64,000 bases of DNA. It comes from Sulfotelmatobacter sp963788225. GTDB taxonomy: Bacteria; Acidobacteriota; Terriglobia; Terriglobales; Acidobacteriaceae. The stretch spans positions 992,001-1,056,000 of the forward strand of contig CAWBGI010000001.1 in assembly GCA_963788225.1 (NCBI GenBank). The letters run 5' to 3'. Numbering within the stretch: position 1 is the first letter of the stretch; each line of letters begins with the position of its first letter. The notes under the pieces were generated by a model. The model had not been told where the DNA came from and made no database searches. It saw only the letters and a list, made by a program, of their open reading frames with translations. This document shows positions 44,523 to 53,757 of this stretch, piece by piece. The position numbers and the translations under genes are program-made.

Positions 44523-44669
44523 CTACTTGCGCTTATGAATTTCCTCACGATTGAAGGTCCAACCCTGCGAATCGCCTTGCCCTGAAAGTCGGATGAACTC
44601 TTCGACGCTTCGGTCGGGGTGATCTTCTTGGGCTTTTGGTTTCACCGAATTGCTGATTCGCTGACCCAT
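44523..44669 (-). CDS. Small 48-residue hypothetical protein
   Basis: A complete short frame, MGQRISNSVKPK...EEIHKRK, from ATG 44669 to the stop at 44523, with GAGG about eight bases upstream. The middle SVEEFIRLSGQGD and the tail GWTFNREEIHKRK look like a real folded or ligand-binding peptide rather than chance. It lies between the convergent amidase and S9 peptidase genes. No family assigned; the length resembles small antitoxin-like proteins. Confidence 0.5.
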   Translation of the reverse strand: MGQRISNSVKPKAQEDHPDRSVEEFIRLSGQGDSQGWTFNREEIHKRK

Positions 44670-44749
44670 GCTCTTGCCTCTGTCACGAGACTACAGCAAC
44701 CTGTGGATTCCTTGTTGCAATAAAGCGTCAGCGTCCACACGGTCGGGGG

Positions 44750-46927
44750 CTAATTGCCGGACGGGACGCCGCCGTATTTTTGCAGCCACTTCAATTCTTC
44801 GCGCACTTTGATTTTGCCGTGCCAGGGATTTTTGTCGAGGCTGTGGCCTTCGCCGGGGAAGACTAGCAGCTTGTTGGGAACGCCCAAGGAATACAGGGCG
44901 TGCTCGAGTAGATATTGTTCCAGCACCGGAACGCGGATGTCGTCGGCGCCGGTTACGTTGTGAGTGGGCGTGCGGACTTTGTCGATGCGGAAAATGGCGG
45001 CTTCGTCGTGATAGCGCTGCGGGGCTTCCCAGGGACGTCCGCCGAGGAAGTAGGCGTCGTCGAGGGTAGTGTCATCGTTGCCCCAACTGGCTACGCTTTC
45101 GACCGCGCCGGCACCGGTTACTGCCGCTTTGAAGCGCGTGGTTTGCGTGATGATCCAGTTGGTCAGGTAGCCGCCGTAGCTGTAGCCGCCGATGGTGAGA
45201 CGATCGGAATCGGCGATGCCGTCTTTCACCAGGGCGTTGACGCCTTCGAGAATATCTTTGCCGGGACGCGAGTTGATTTGGGGAACGATCCCCATGAGGA
45301 ATTTGTCGCCGTATCCGGTCGAGCCGCGGTAGTTGGGCTCGAAGACCAGCCAGCCGTTGGTGGCGGCCAGCGCGCCCCACTGGTACCAGTCGGCTCCGAA
45401 GCGGTTGCCGTCGGCGTCGTCGGGACCTCCGTGAATGAAGGTGAACATGGGCAGATTTTTTTGTTCGAATCTGCCCGGAGGATAGATCAGCATGCCCTCG
45501 ATGGTGGTGCCGTCATCGGCTTTCCAGCGGTACGGTTTGCCTTGAGGGAGATCGCGCTCGGCGAGAAGTTTGTTGAAGGTAGTGATGGGACGCGCCTGAT
45601 CCAGCTTGTCGGCGCTCTCGGCAAGATACACTTCGGTGGGCTTTTGCAAAGAAGAATAGGTGAAAGCGATGCGTGGAGAGCGCGGTGAGACAGATAGAAT
45701 CTCGTACGTGCCGTCCCAGCCATGCAGTTTGTGCAGCGGCTGGTTGGGCTGGGCTGCTGAGTGAATGGGGACTTCGGTTCCAACGCGTGCCGAGGTTAAC
45801 ACTCCGTCAGCCGTAACGGTGTAGTGCTCGACCATACCGATGAAGTCTTTGCTCCACTGCTCGGTGACGCCGGTTTCGCTGTCTAACCAGAATAGATGCG
45901 TTTGGAAATCTTTGTAGGGACCGCTTACGGCTCCATCTTCGACGGTGAAGAATATGTGGCGATTGTCGTTGGCCCAGCGCAGATTTTGTTCGTAGGCCTG
46001 GTTGTGGGTTAGCTGGCGGGGTTGGGCCGCGGGCTTCTTTTCGCTGGCTTGCGCGGGCGAGTCGCCCGCGGCCACACTTGTTAGATCTAGGGTGTAGATT
46101 TCTGCGTCTTCGACTTTTTCCTGGCGCTGGTTGATGGCGTTGGTTACGAAAGCGAGCTTGGCGCTGCCGGGCGATGCTACAAGGCTTTCCACGCGCAAGG
46201 GCGAGGTCGCGATGGGTCTAGCGACGGGAGCGGCGAGGGAATCTTTTTCGGTGTCGGATTCTTCTTTCATGCCTTGGGCTGCATGGCGGGCCAGCGCTAG
46301 GGCAACGTCGAGGGCGAAGACGGTGTCTCCGCGTTCGGCGGTGCGGTATTGCACGACGTCTTTCCACTGTTTTTTGTATTCATCTTTCTGCGCCTTGCTC
46401 CGCGGGTTGCGCGTGGAAAAGAAAATAGTGCGCGAGTCGCCGGACCAGCAGAAGGTGTGAACTTCTTCTTCGCCCTCGGTCAGCGGAATCGCTTCGCCGC
46501 CTGTGGGAGAGATCACGTAGATCTGGCTGACTTCTCCTTTTTCGCTTTTGTCTTTGTCTTCAGCTTTGCCTTTCACGTCGTCGGAATCTTTTTCGGAAGC
46601 GGTCTTGCGCTCGGAGAGAAAAGCGATCCAGCGGCCGTCGGGCGACCACTTGGGCTCGGTGTCGTGACCGGATTGAGTGAGGGGAATCAGCGATCCGCCT
46701 TTGCCGTCATCGCGATAGAGCCAGAGGTCGTTGCGGAAGACCTTCTGGTCCCAGTCAGGACGCTCAACGACGATTACGACGGAGTTGCCGTCGGGAGAGG
46801 TTGTAATGCCCGGGTAGTCGACCGCGTTGAAGAATTCGTCGAGGGTTAGCTTGGGTTTGCCGTCGGCGAAGGCCAGCAGTGCGGAACTTAGAATTATCAA
46901 CGGCAAAAGATGCTTTGAGATTTTCAT
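44750..46927 (-). CDS. Secreted S9-family prolyl oligopeptidase-like peptidase
   Basis: A 725-residue protein with a signal peptide (hydrophobic residues about 6-20, cleavage near LAFADG). The N-terminal beta-propeller (WD40-like repeats such as SPDGRWIAFLSERK) covers about 35-430, and the C-terminal alpha/beta hydrolase about 470-725. The catalytic triad is visible: Ser in GGYSYGGYLT, Asp in GADDIRVP and His in PGEGHSLD. The insert of Lys/Asp/Glu near 105-135 is low-complexity. Acidobacteria carry many such secreted peptidases that degrade peptides outside the cell. Confidence 0.92.
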   Translation of the reverse strand: MKISKHLLPLIILSSALLAFADGKPKLTLDEFFNAVDYPGITTSPDGNSVVIVVERPDWDQKVFRNDLWLYRDDGKGGSLIPLTQSGHDTEPKWSPDGRWIAFLSERKTASEKDSDDVKGKAEDKDKSEKGEVSQIYVISPTGGEAIPLTEGEEEVHTFCWSGDSRTIFFSTRNPRSKAQKDEYKKQWKDVVQYRTAERGDTVFALDVALALARHAAQGMKEESDTEKDSLAAPVARPIATSPLRVESLVASPGSAKLAFVTNAINQRQEKVEDAEIYTLDLTSVAAGDSPAQASEKKPAAQPRQLTHNQAYEQNLRWANDNRHIFFTVEDGAVSGPYKDFQTHLFWLDSETGVTEQWSKDFIGMVEHYTVTADGVLTSARVGTEVPIHSAAQPNQPLHKLHGWDGTYEILSVSPRSPRIAFTYSSLQKPTEVYLAESADKLDQARPITTFNKLLAERDLPQGKPYRWKADDGTTIEGMLIYPPGRFEQKNLPMFTFIHGGPDDADGNRFGADWYQWGALAATNGWLVFEPNYRGSTGYGDKFLMGIVPQINSRPGKDILEGVNALVKDGIADSDRLTIGGYSYGGYLTNWIITQTTRFKAAVTGAGAVESVASWGNDDTTLDDAYFLGGRPWEAPQRYHDEAAIFRIDKVRTPTHNVTGADDIRVPVLEQYLLEHALYSLGVPNKLLVFPGEGHSLDKNPWHGKIKVREELKWLQKYGGVPSGN

Positions 46928-47044
46928 AGAGCCCTTGCGGAAGTAGGGTTATACATTGGCGGGGTTGTCACAGGCAACTTTCCAGTGTCCTAAATCTTTA
47001 CACAGAGGACATGGGGTTACACAGGTAAAGACAGAAAGCTGACG

Positions 47045-47647
47045 TCATTGCGCAGCTTCGGCGTTTTTTAAAGCTTCGTCGAGAGGCTGGCCGGGATGCG
47101 AAGCGGTCTGCACCAGGCGCCAGCCGTCGTCATAGTTGCGAAGGATGGTCGTGGACCGATAGTGGACGCTGCCGGGATAGAGCGCCGCACCGACTTCGTT
47201 CAGGGAAATCCAGCGCCAGGTAAATTCCACGTCGGCTACATTGCCCTGCCTGGCGATGCCGGTGATCGCGATAAGATCGCGGCGGGCTGCGGGAATGTTG
47301 AACGATTGCTTTTCGGCATCGCCGGGAGCGATGAGACTCTGCATCGTGTCCACGCCTGCAGGCGTTAGCATGACATCCCAGCAGGGCGGCGGAGCGAGTG
47401 CCGGAGGGCACGCGATGCTGGTCGCGGAAACCCACCCGTGATGCTGCAAGGCTAGGTAGCTTGGCGAGAGGTAGTCCTTGTTGGAGATTACGCCGGTGCG
47501 CAGTTCAAACTGCTGCTGGGCGCGAAACGTGTCGGAGCCTTCGATCAGATCGGCGGCTAGACGGCGGGTGAGGAGGTCGCGGGGAGAGCAAGAGGCCAGC
47601 AGCAATAGAGAGGCGACACACAAACTGAGGGCTGGAATGCTGAGCAT
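47045..47647 (-). CDS. Lipoprotein of unknown function
   Basis: A 200-residue protein with an N-terminal lipoprotein signal peptide (LLLLASC lipobox, Cys at about 20). The body has a WRWISLNEVG and YRSTTILRNYDDGWRLVQT pattern suggesting an NTF2- or SnoaL-like beta-rich fold, but the family is not certain. It has an extra pair of Cys in ACPPALAPPPCWD. It is alone between a peptidase gene and the ECF sigma unit. Confidence 0.65.
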   Translation of the reverse strand: MLSIPALSLCVASLLLLASCSPRDLLTRRLAADLIEGSDTFRAQQQFELRTGVISNKDYLSPSYLALQHHGWVSATSIACPPALAPPPCWDVMLTPAGVDTMQSLIAPGDAEKQSFNIPAARRDLIAITGIARQGNVADVEFTWRWISLNEVGAALYPGSVHYRSTTILRNYDDGWRLVQTASHPGQPLDEALKNAEAAQ

Positions 47648-47723
47648 GACTGACCGGAGTTAGAGTTCTTGATTCTAATCTAACTGCCGGCATTGGTGAA
47701 GGAGCGCCTCGCTGCGCTCGGCT

Positions 47724-47745
47724 GAACGGGCGAAGGCGCCCGTTC
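47724..47745. terminator. Perfect 9-bp hairpin after the sigma/membrane operon
   Basis: GAACGGGCG (47724-47732) and CGCCCGTTC (47737-47745) with a four-base loop, 16 bp past the membrane protein stop. A T-run is lacking, so it may also be a repeat. Confidence 0.45.
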
Positions 47746-47760
47746 CCACACGAGCATCTC

Positions 47761-48153
47761 TTACGTCTTCGGTTCAGTGGCGGATTGGGCGAAGTTGCCG
47801 CAGCGTTGGCGCATGCCCTGGCGGAACTGCTCGCGCTGTTCGGGAGTCATGCGCTCCCAGCGATCTCTCATGCGGCCGCGCCAGTGGCGCCCATAGGAAC
47901 GGCCTCCGAGGAAGGCTTTGCCGAAAAGAATCCAACTGAGGGCCAGGATGCCAACCGCTTGCCAGAAGGTGATGCGGTGCAGCCCGAACAGAGCCGGCAT
48001 CAGCCAATTCCACAGATGCAACACGGCTTCGCCGAGGCCAACGACTACGCCAAAGAAAATGACGATTACGAGCAACAGAATCTCGACTCCTCTTACGATC
48101 CATTTGCTTTTCATATTTTTTGTTCCTGTCCTTTTACCTGTGCGTTCACTCAT
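47761..48153 (-). CDS. Small membrane protein coupled to the ECF sigma factor
   Basis: A 130-residue protein with two transmembrane helices (about 18-45 and 58-78) and a C-terminal Arg/Met/Gln-rich tail (MTPEQREQFRQGMRQRCG) like that of Spy/CpxP-type or DUF sensor peptides. The ATG overlaps the sigma stop as ATGA, so translation is coupled; this suggests an anti-sigma or sensor partner. No zinc-finger anti-sigma motif is seen. Confidence 0.6.
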   Translation of the reverse strand: MSERTGKRTGTKNMKSKWIVRGVEILLLVIVIFFGVVVGLGEAVLHLWNWLMPALFGLHRITFWQAVGILALSWILFGKAFLGGRSYGRHWRGRMRDRWERMTPEQREQFRQGMRQRCGNFAQSATEPKT

Positions 48154-48737
48154 TCAGGTTCGAATTCGTTGTAGATTTCCTGCAACCGTTCCCGCAGACG
48201 GAGAACGGCGTAGCGTTTGCGTGAGACCAGCGTGTTCACGTTCACTCCAGTCTCGGCTGCAAGGTCCTTGAAGCTGCGGCCTTCGATTTCGTGGGCGATA
48301 AATACGTCGCGCTGCTCCTTCGGCAATTCTTCAAGTGCATCTTCTAGCTCTTGCACCAGCACGCTTCGCGCGTAAATTGCATCCGGTCCGGCATCTGGCG
48401 ACGGAAGCATGTCTCGCAACAGAAGCGGCTCTCCGTCTTCGATCCCGATCGGCTGACTATCCAGCGATGCATCCGGCTTTTTCTTGCGAAAGCGATCGGT
48501 GATGCGATTTCTCGCTACGCGGAACAGCCAGGCTCCGACTTGCTCGAGCGGCTGCATCAGCCGGAACGCCACCACCAGTTCGTAGAAAACCTCCTGCAGG
48601 ATGTCTTCCGCGTCCAGAGGATCTTCTACGCGCGAGCGAATAAAGTTCCGAAGCCGGTTCTTCTCATGCCTGACGACCTCGGAGATGGATTCGTCCTGCT
48701 GGCTGGTCATTAAGTTTGTGCTCAGCGTCTGCTCCAT
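48150..48737 (-). CDS. ECF RNA polymerase sigma factor
   Basis: A 195-residue sigma-70 family ECF factor. Region 2 (about 25-90) has DAEDILQEVFYELVVAF and VARNRITDRFRKK; region 4 (about 125-185) has LPKEQRDVFIAHEIEGRSFKDLAAETGVNVNTLVSRKRYA as the helix-turn-helix. The start may be the ATG at 48737 or the one at 48710; neither has a strong ribosome site. It directs transcription of an unknown regulon and is coupled to a membrane protein. Confidence 0.9.
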   Translation of the reverse strand: MEQTLSTNLMTSQQDESISEVVRHEKNRLRNFIRSRVEDPLDAEDILQEVFYELVVAFRLMQPLEQVGAWLFRVARNRITDRFRKKKPDASLDSQPIGIEDGEPLLLRDMLPSPDAGPDAIYARSVLVQELEDALEELPKEQRDVFIAHEIEGRSFKDLAAETGVNVNTLVSRKRYAVLRLRERLQEIYNEFEPE

Positions 48738-48771
48738 CTACTTGTGTAGACGAACCAGGCGTCCGAATATT

Positions 48772-49902
48772 TTAGGAGAGGCGAACAAAGTTTCGGGCGG
48801 ACCTGTGCGGCAGAAATGGACGGGAGGCGATTTGGCCTTCGAAGCGGGCTGACCAGCGGCCGGGGATCGCGGTTGCACATTGCGGACAATGGCCGTCTGG
48901 AGTGAGGCAATAGTCTTTGATGAAGTAACCGTAGCGTTCGATCAAAGTTTCGCCGCAGTGCGGGCAGCGCGTGTTCTCCCATTCGCCGACCATGCCGGGA
49001 AGATTGCCGGCATAGATGTATCTGAGTCCGGACTCGCGGCCGATGTCGGCGGCACGCAGCAGGTCTTCCGGTTGCGTGTCTCGAGGGCCGGTCATTTTGT
49101 AATCGCCGTGGAAGGCGGTTACGTGCCATGGGATATCGGGCGAGATTCCGGCGAGGAATTCAGTTAGGCGGCGCAGTTCGTCGGTGGAATCATTGAAGCC
49201 GGGAATCAGGAGCGTGACGATCTCGAGCCAGAGTCCCATCTGGTGGATGCGGCGAATGCTTTCGAGGATGGGACCGATGCGGCCGCCTAGTTCGTGGTAG
49301 TGACGGTCGTCGAAGCTTTTGAGGTCGACCTTGTATAGGTCGAGCCAGGGGCGAAGGTATTCGAGAACCCGCGGGGTGCCGTTGCCGTTGGAAACGAAGC
49401 CGGTGATGAGTCCGGCGGCTTTGGCTTTTTTGAAGACGGCTACCGCCCATTCGCTGGTGATGAGAGGCTCGTTGTAGGTGCTGACAATTATCTTCGCGCC
49501 TTGCGCGATCGCGTCTTGCACTAAAAGTTCGGGCGAGGCCTCTAGCGGAGGCGAGACTGCTGTGGGATCGCGCAGAGCTTGCGACGTGACCCAGTTTTGG
49601 CAATAGGCACAGTGCAGATCGCAACCCAACATGCCGAAGCTGTAGGCTAGAGCGCCGGGATGCGCGTGAAAGAATGGCTTCTTCTCGACCGGATCGCACT
49701 GGGTTCCGGCGGTGTATCCCCAAGGCACGTACAGTGTGCCGCCGCGGTTGTAACGGACTTTGCAGACTCCGGGCTGGCCCTCGGGGATGGGGCAGCAGTG
49801 TCCGCAGGCGAAGCAACGCACGCGGTTGTTATCGAGCTTCTCGTAGAGACTGGGATCGGCTTCGCGGACTCGCTCGTCCAAGACGATGCGGAGGGTGGGC
49901 AC
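48772..49902 (-). CDS. amrS: AmmeMemoRadiSam system radical SAM enzyme
   Basis: A 376-residue radical SAM protein. The [4Fe-4S] motif is CDLHCAYCQNW near residue 94. An N-terminal pair of Cys clusters (CFACGHCCPIPEGQPGVC) and a C-terminal RCPHCGETLIERYGYFIKD ... CPQCA zinc-ribbon fit AmrS. The family is usually linked with AmmeMemoRadiSam proteins A and B; neither is visible beside it here. A GTG start follows GAGG. Its substrate is unknown. Confidence 0.88.
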   Translation of the reverse strand: MPTLRIVLDERVREADPSLYEKLDNNRVRCFACGHCCPIPEGQPGVCKVRYNRGGTLYVPWGYTAGTQCDPVEKKPFFHAHPGALAYSFGMLGCDLHCAYCQNWVTSQALRDPTAVSPPLEASPELLVQDAIAQGAKIIVSTYNEPLITSEWAVAVFKKAKAAGLITGFVSNGNGTPRVLEYLRPWLDLYKVDLKSFDDRHYHELGGRIGPILESIRRIHQMGLWLEIVTLLIPGFNDSTDELRRLTEFLAGISPDIPWHVTAFHGDYKMTGPRDTQPEDLLRAADIGRESGLRYIYAGNLPGMVGEWENTRCPHCGETLIERYGYFIKDYCLTPDGHCPQCATAIPGRWSARFEGQIASRPFLPHRSARNFVRLS

Positions 49903-49943
49903 AGGAGACCTCTGCTTCTATTTTAACGCTGCGGAGTGGAGTT

Positions 49944-50041
49944 GGGCTTCGGGCTTCGGGCTTCGGGCTTCGGGCTTCGGGCTTCGGGCTTCGGGCTTCG
50001 GGCTTCGGGCTTCGGGCGTCGGGCGTCGGGCTTCCGGCTTC
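49944..50041. repeat. GGGCTTC heptanucleotide microsatellite
   Basis: About 14 tandem heptamers: ten perfect GGGCTTC units, then two GGGCGTC, one GGGCTTC and one CGGCTTC. It lies in the 296-bp gap upstream of amrS, ending 41 bp from its GTG. A three-copy version occurs at 38791-38811. Confidence 0.85.
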
Positions 50042-50198
50042 GGGCAGAAATGCGGCCCCTGGTAGGAATGCCTGGCTGGGTTCGTTGTGGTGCCTACGGG
50101 TAAGGGGTCCCCTCGGCTGCGCTCGGGGCAGGCTCTTCGACTCCGCAGATGATTCGCTTCGCGAACCCATCTGCTGCGCTCAGGATGACAGGGCGATT

Positions 50199-51926
50199 TT
50201 AGTGGCCAGGAGTGGGTTTGGCGTGGGACTCGTTTTGTTGGTACCACATGTCGGCTTGTTGTTCGATGGTGGCGGCTTGGGCGCGCGTCATTCCGTTGGC
50301 CAGGACTTTGGCCAGGTCTTTGCTGCCTTCCTGGCCGCCGGCGCGGGCTAGCACCGTCCAGAAGTAGGCTTTGTTTAAGTCTTTCGGCAGGCCGTGATGG
50401 CCTCCCCAATAGAGCAGTCCCAGTTTGTATTGGGCAGATAGATTGCCGTGCTCGGCTGCTTTGGTAAACCAATACGCGGCTTCAGCGTCGTCCGGCTTGA
50501 TTCTCTGCTTTTCGTCGCCTTGGGCGTATAGAAGGCCAAGAGCATTTTCGGCTGCGGAGTTGCCTCCTGCGGCCAACTCCTTGAGTTGGTCAACGTTGGC
50601 GGAATCGACGGAGAAGCTTGCTGTGTTTGATTTCTGAGCATCGGCGGGCGGCTTTGATGAGGCCAGAACCGTTTGCTCTCCATTTCGCCCGCGTGCGCTT
50701 AACTTTTCCTGGAGCCAGGGCTGAATCCATGGAGCAAGAATGAATCCTAGTGCTAATGCAATGGTGGCGGCGGCGCAGATCAGCAGGTAGAGGTGAGTTC
50801 GAGGCAGGTGAATGCCGCCGACCTTATCTTCATCTTCACCGGCGGACGCGTTTTTTTTCTCCTGCTCAGTATTTTCTTCGGGGATGTGAGCGAAGAGAAC
50901 ACTGCCGGGCGGAGCGGTGTACGGTTTTGCAGGGACGGGCGATGCTGGGGAATCGTCCGGTCGAGCGGCGCGCTGGAGGGCTGCGGCAATGGTTTCGACA
51001 AAACGCTGCAGCACAGCGCCGTCTTTCTCGCCAAATGCGTTGGGTTGTGCGGAAAATATCTCGAGCAGTCCAATCACTTTTTCGTCCGGGCGCACCGGAG
51101 CGGCGAGCATGGAGCGGATGCCGAGAGCCCGGCAACTCTGGCGGTCAACGCGATCGTCGGTCTCAGCGTCATCGCAGCGCAACATAGTTCCCTTGCGCAC
51201 GCATTCACCGGAAAACCCTGATCCCACTTGCAGGGTTGCGCCTACGGGCGGAGCGCTCTGGCCGGAGCTGGCCCGGCAGGTCATTATCTTGGTCTCGCCG
51301 GACATTGTCTCGGCATTGTCTTTCGAGAGGGCAATGGCCGCACCGGAAGCTCGAAGCAGAGACTGCGAACGCGCAGCAATCAATGCCAGAACAGCCTCGA
51401 CGTCGGTGCCCAGCGACTCGGCCTCTCGTTGTACCGCAGAAGCGGCGGTGAGCGTGTCGGTGTAGTTTGGCTGGACGACCGAGTGTTCAGTCGCGACTTT
51501 TGGAGGCGTGGAAGAAGAGGCGGCATTGGCAGCCGCAGCCATCGCGTTGAGAAACAGCCACTCGCGCAAACTTTGCAGAGAGGAATCGGGCAAGGGCGCC
51601 AGGCCGAAGCCGACACGTCCGGCGGCATCGGACCAGACTACGCGGGCGGTGGATGAAATCTGTCCCCGGGCTTCGGCCAGATCCAGACACAGTTCCACGT
51701 GCTGATTGACTTCCATTGGCGACGCGCACTGCACGGCCACGCCTACTTCACTAATGTCGAGGATCTCGTAGAGATCGAGCATCTCGCTCTTGGAAGCGCC
51801 TCTGAAACTCGCATACGCGGGAGCATGCACCTTCTGGCGCACGCGACGGCGGCGGTTGAGCGAAGCGGGACGAGAAGCCTGTGCGGTGGCCGACATGGGG
51901 AACTGGGGTCGAGTCTTGTTTGACAT
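50199..51926 (-). CDS. PilZ-GAF-TM-Sel1 protein
   Basis: A 575-residue protein. PilZ (about 20-125) has RRRVR for RxxxR and DISEVG for DxSxxG. GAF (about 165-325) contains LRCDDAETDDRV and CRALGIRSMLAAP, matching the GAF modules of the amidase fusion and of the zinc-ribbon GAF protein. One transmembrane helix (about 380-400) leads to extracytoplasmic Sel1-like repeats (about 450-545; AENALGLLYAQGDE, AQYKLGLLYWGG). It could receive c-di-GMP and a second ligand inside the cell and bind proteins outside. The ribosome site is weak. Confidence 0.8.
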   Translation of the reverse strand: MSNKTRPQFPMSATAQASRPASLNRRRRVRQKVHAPAYASFRGASKSEMLDLYEILDISEVGVAVQCASPMEVNQHVELCLDLAEARGQISSTARVVWSDAAGRVGFGLAPLPDSSLQSLREWLFLNAMAAAANAASSSTPPKVATEHSVVQPNYTDTLTAASAVQREAESLGTDVEAVLALIAARSQSLLRASGAAIALSKDNAETMSGETKIMTCRASSGQSAPPVGATLQVGSGFSGECVRKGTMLRCDDAETDDRVDRQSCRALGIRSMLAAPVRPDEKVIGLLEIFSAQPNAFGEKDGAVLQRFVETIAAALQRAARPDDSPASPVPAKPYTAPPGSVLFAHIPEENTEQEKKNASAGEDEDKVGGIHLPRTHLYLLICAAATIALALGFILAPWIQPWLQEKLSARGRNGEQTVLASSKPPADAQKSNTASFSVDSANVDQLKELAAGGNSAAENALGLLYAQGDEKQRIKPDDAEAAYWFTKAAEHGNLSAQYKLGLLYWGGHHGLPKDLNKAYFWTVLARAGGQEGSKDLAKVLANGMTRAQAATIEQQADMWYQQNESHAKPTPGH

Positions 51927-52072
51927 CTTAACGCGAATTCACGGAAAAGAAAGAGGAAAGAGTGGTATGCATGAAGCAACTTTTCCGATTTCTGGCGGCA
52001 ATTCTCTGGCAACCTTGCGAGATGGCAGCCTAATCTAACTTCCGCGCTCAATCGAAAATCAGGGGTACATTC

Positions 52073-52552
52073 ATGTCTGAGTCGCGGGCAGCCTTCCTCA
52101 AGTCGCGGCTGTTAGTCGCGGCGCTCTCGGTTTCCGCGTTAGCTCTACCGGCCAGCGCGTCCTTGGGTGGCGACGTTGCCTCGATCCAGGCCGACCAACT
52201 GCACTTGCAGGGGACGCGGACAACGAGAGCGGCGGAGTCGTATGCGGTGCATGAGATTCAGTCCGCAAATGGAACAATCGTCAGGGAATATCTCTCGCCT
52301 GAAGGTAAGGTATTTGCCGTGACCTGGAGCGGGCCGCGGATGCCCGATCTGCGCCAACTATTCGGCAACTATTTCGAGCAATATCGGGGTGCGGTGCAGT
52401 CGCGCACCGGACCGCGCATGGCACGCCGGCCGGTAATGATCAATGAGGCGGGATTGGTGGTGCAGATCGGTGGGCACGTCGGGGCTTTTGCGGGAAAGGC
52501 TTGTGTTCCGGAGATGTTGCCACCGGGCGTGCGAGTTGAGGATATCCAATGA
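52073..52552 (+). CDS. DUF2844 secreted protein
   Basis: A 159-residue protein with a signal peptide (LLVAALSVSALALPASA) and the DUF2844 opening ASLGGDVASIQADQ. It overlaps the downstream DUF3443 gene in an ATGA quartet. The DUF2844-DUF3443 pair is known by co-occurrence; no function is established. AGGGG lies upstream of the ATG. Confidence 0.8.
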   Translation: MSESRAAFLKSRLLVAALSVSALALPASASLGGDVASIQADQLHLQGTRTTRAAESYAVHEIQSANGTIVREYLSPEGKVFAVTWSGPRMPDLRQLFGNYFEQYRGAVQSRTGPRMARRPVMINEAGLVVQIGGHVGAFAGKACVPEMLPPGVRVEDIQ

Positions 52553-53757
52553 GAGATCTTAGGATCATCGTCTCGCTGACCGTTTGTTTCGCCTGCGTGG
52601 TTTTGGTTGGCTGCGGCGGAGGGAGCAGCAAAAGCACGCTTAATACGATCGCGACATCCGGAACGAACGTGGCGCCGATCTCAGTGAACGGCGGACCACT
52701 GGGCAACTACGTTGATGCGGCATTTGCCAGCGTCACGGTGTGCGTTCCGGGAACTTCGAATTGCCAGACGATTGACAATGTGTTGGTCGATACCGGTTCT
52801 TTTGGCCTGAGAATTTTGTCTTCTGCGCTCACCTCGGTTTCGTTGCCGCCGCAAAAGGCTTCCGATGGTAACCCGGTGGCTGAGTGCCTTACTTTTCTGG
52901 CTTCTTATACCTGGGGTCCAGTGCAAACGGCGGATGTGCAGATTGCCGGCGAGAAGGCCAGTTCTGTGCCGATCCAGGTGCTGAGCGACACGGATTTTAC
53001 CGCCCCCGGCAGCTGCACGAGTTCGGGATTTGGCTCCGCTGACTCGCTTAACAGCCTGTTCGCGAACGGCATTCTCGGAGTCGGCCTGGCTGCGCAGGAT
53101 TGCGGCGACCCTTGCCTGGCAAGCTATGACCAATATTATGAATGTCCGTCTTCGGGCTGCGTGCCGATCGATCAGGCTTTGGGACAGCAAGTGGTGAACC
53201 CGGTTGCGCTGTTTGCCTCTGATAACAACGGCGTGATCGTGGAGTTGCCCTCGGTTTCTGCTGGTGGAGAAGCGAGTGTCACCGGTTCGCTGGTGTTTGG
53301 CATCGGAACGCAATCGAACAATGGGATGGGTAGCGCCACAGATTACGCCGCGCCGAATTTTGAAATCACAACCTCTTACAATGGCCAGTCTTATCCCGGA
53401 AGCTTTCTGGACAGCGGTTCGAACGGTTATTTTTTTCTGGATAGCAGCCTTACCGGGTTGACGGACTGTGCCAGTAATTCGGATGCGGACGGATTCTATT
53501 GCAGTAGCGGGAATTTTGCGGTGACCAATCAGGCAAGCAACGGGGCCAGCGGGACGGTAAATTTCAGCATCGCAAGTGCCCAGACCTTATTTGCAAACCA
53601 AAGCGACTTTGCATTCAGCAATCTGGGCGGCGCGTCTGCCAGTTCGCCCCCGTACTTCTTTGATTGGGGATTGCCTTTCTTTTTCGGGAAGAACGTGTTT
53701 GTTGCGATTGGCGGGGCTAATACACCGGATGGGGCTGGGCCTTATTGGGCTTATTAG
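52549..53757 (+). CDS. DUF3443 lipoprotein with pepsin-like motifs
   Basis: A 402-residue protein with a lipoprotein signal (VVLVGCGGG lipobox). Two D-[TS]-G motifs, NVLVDTGSFGLRIL near residue 81 and SFLDSGSNGYFFLD near residue 286, resemble the paired active-site motifs of pepsin-type aspartic proteases. Many cysteines could form disulfides. It ends in GGANTPDGAGPYWAY, and no membrane helix follows the lipid anchor. Protease activity is inferred from the motifs. Confidence 0.75.
   Translation: MRDLRIIVSLTVCFACVVLVGCGGGSSKSTLNTIATSGTNVAPISVNGGPLGNYVDAAFASVTVCVPGTSNCQTIDNVLVDTGSFGLRILSSALTSVSLPPQKASDGNPVAECLTFLASYTWGPVQTADVQIAGEKASSVPIQVLSDTDFTAPGSCTSSGFGSADSLNSLFANGILGVGLAAQDCGDPCLASYDQYYECPSSGCVPIDQALGQQVVNPVALFASDNNGVIVELPSVSAGGEASVTGSLVFGIGTQSNNGMGSATDYAAPNFEITTSYNGQSYPGSFLDSGSNGYFFLDSSLTGLTDCASNSDADGFYCSSGNFAVTNQASNGASGTVNFSIASAQTLFANQSDFAFSNLGGASASSPPYFFDWGLPFFFGKNVFVAIGGANTPDGAGPYWAY

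Noticed and set aside
49944..50041. CRISPR-like array
   Set aside because: Simple seven-base tandem units without spacers.
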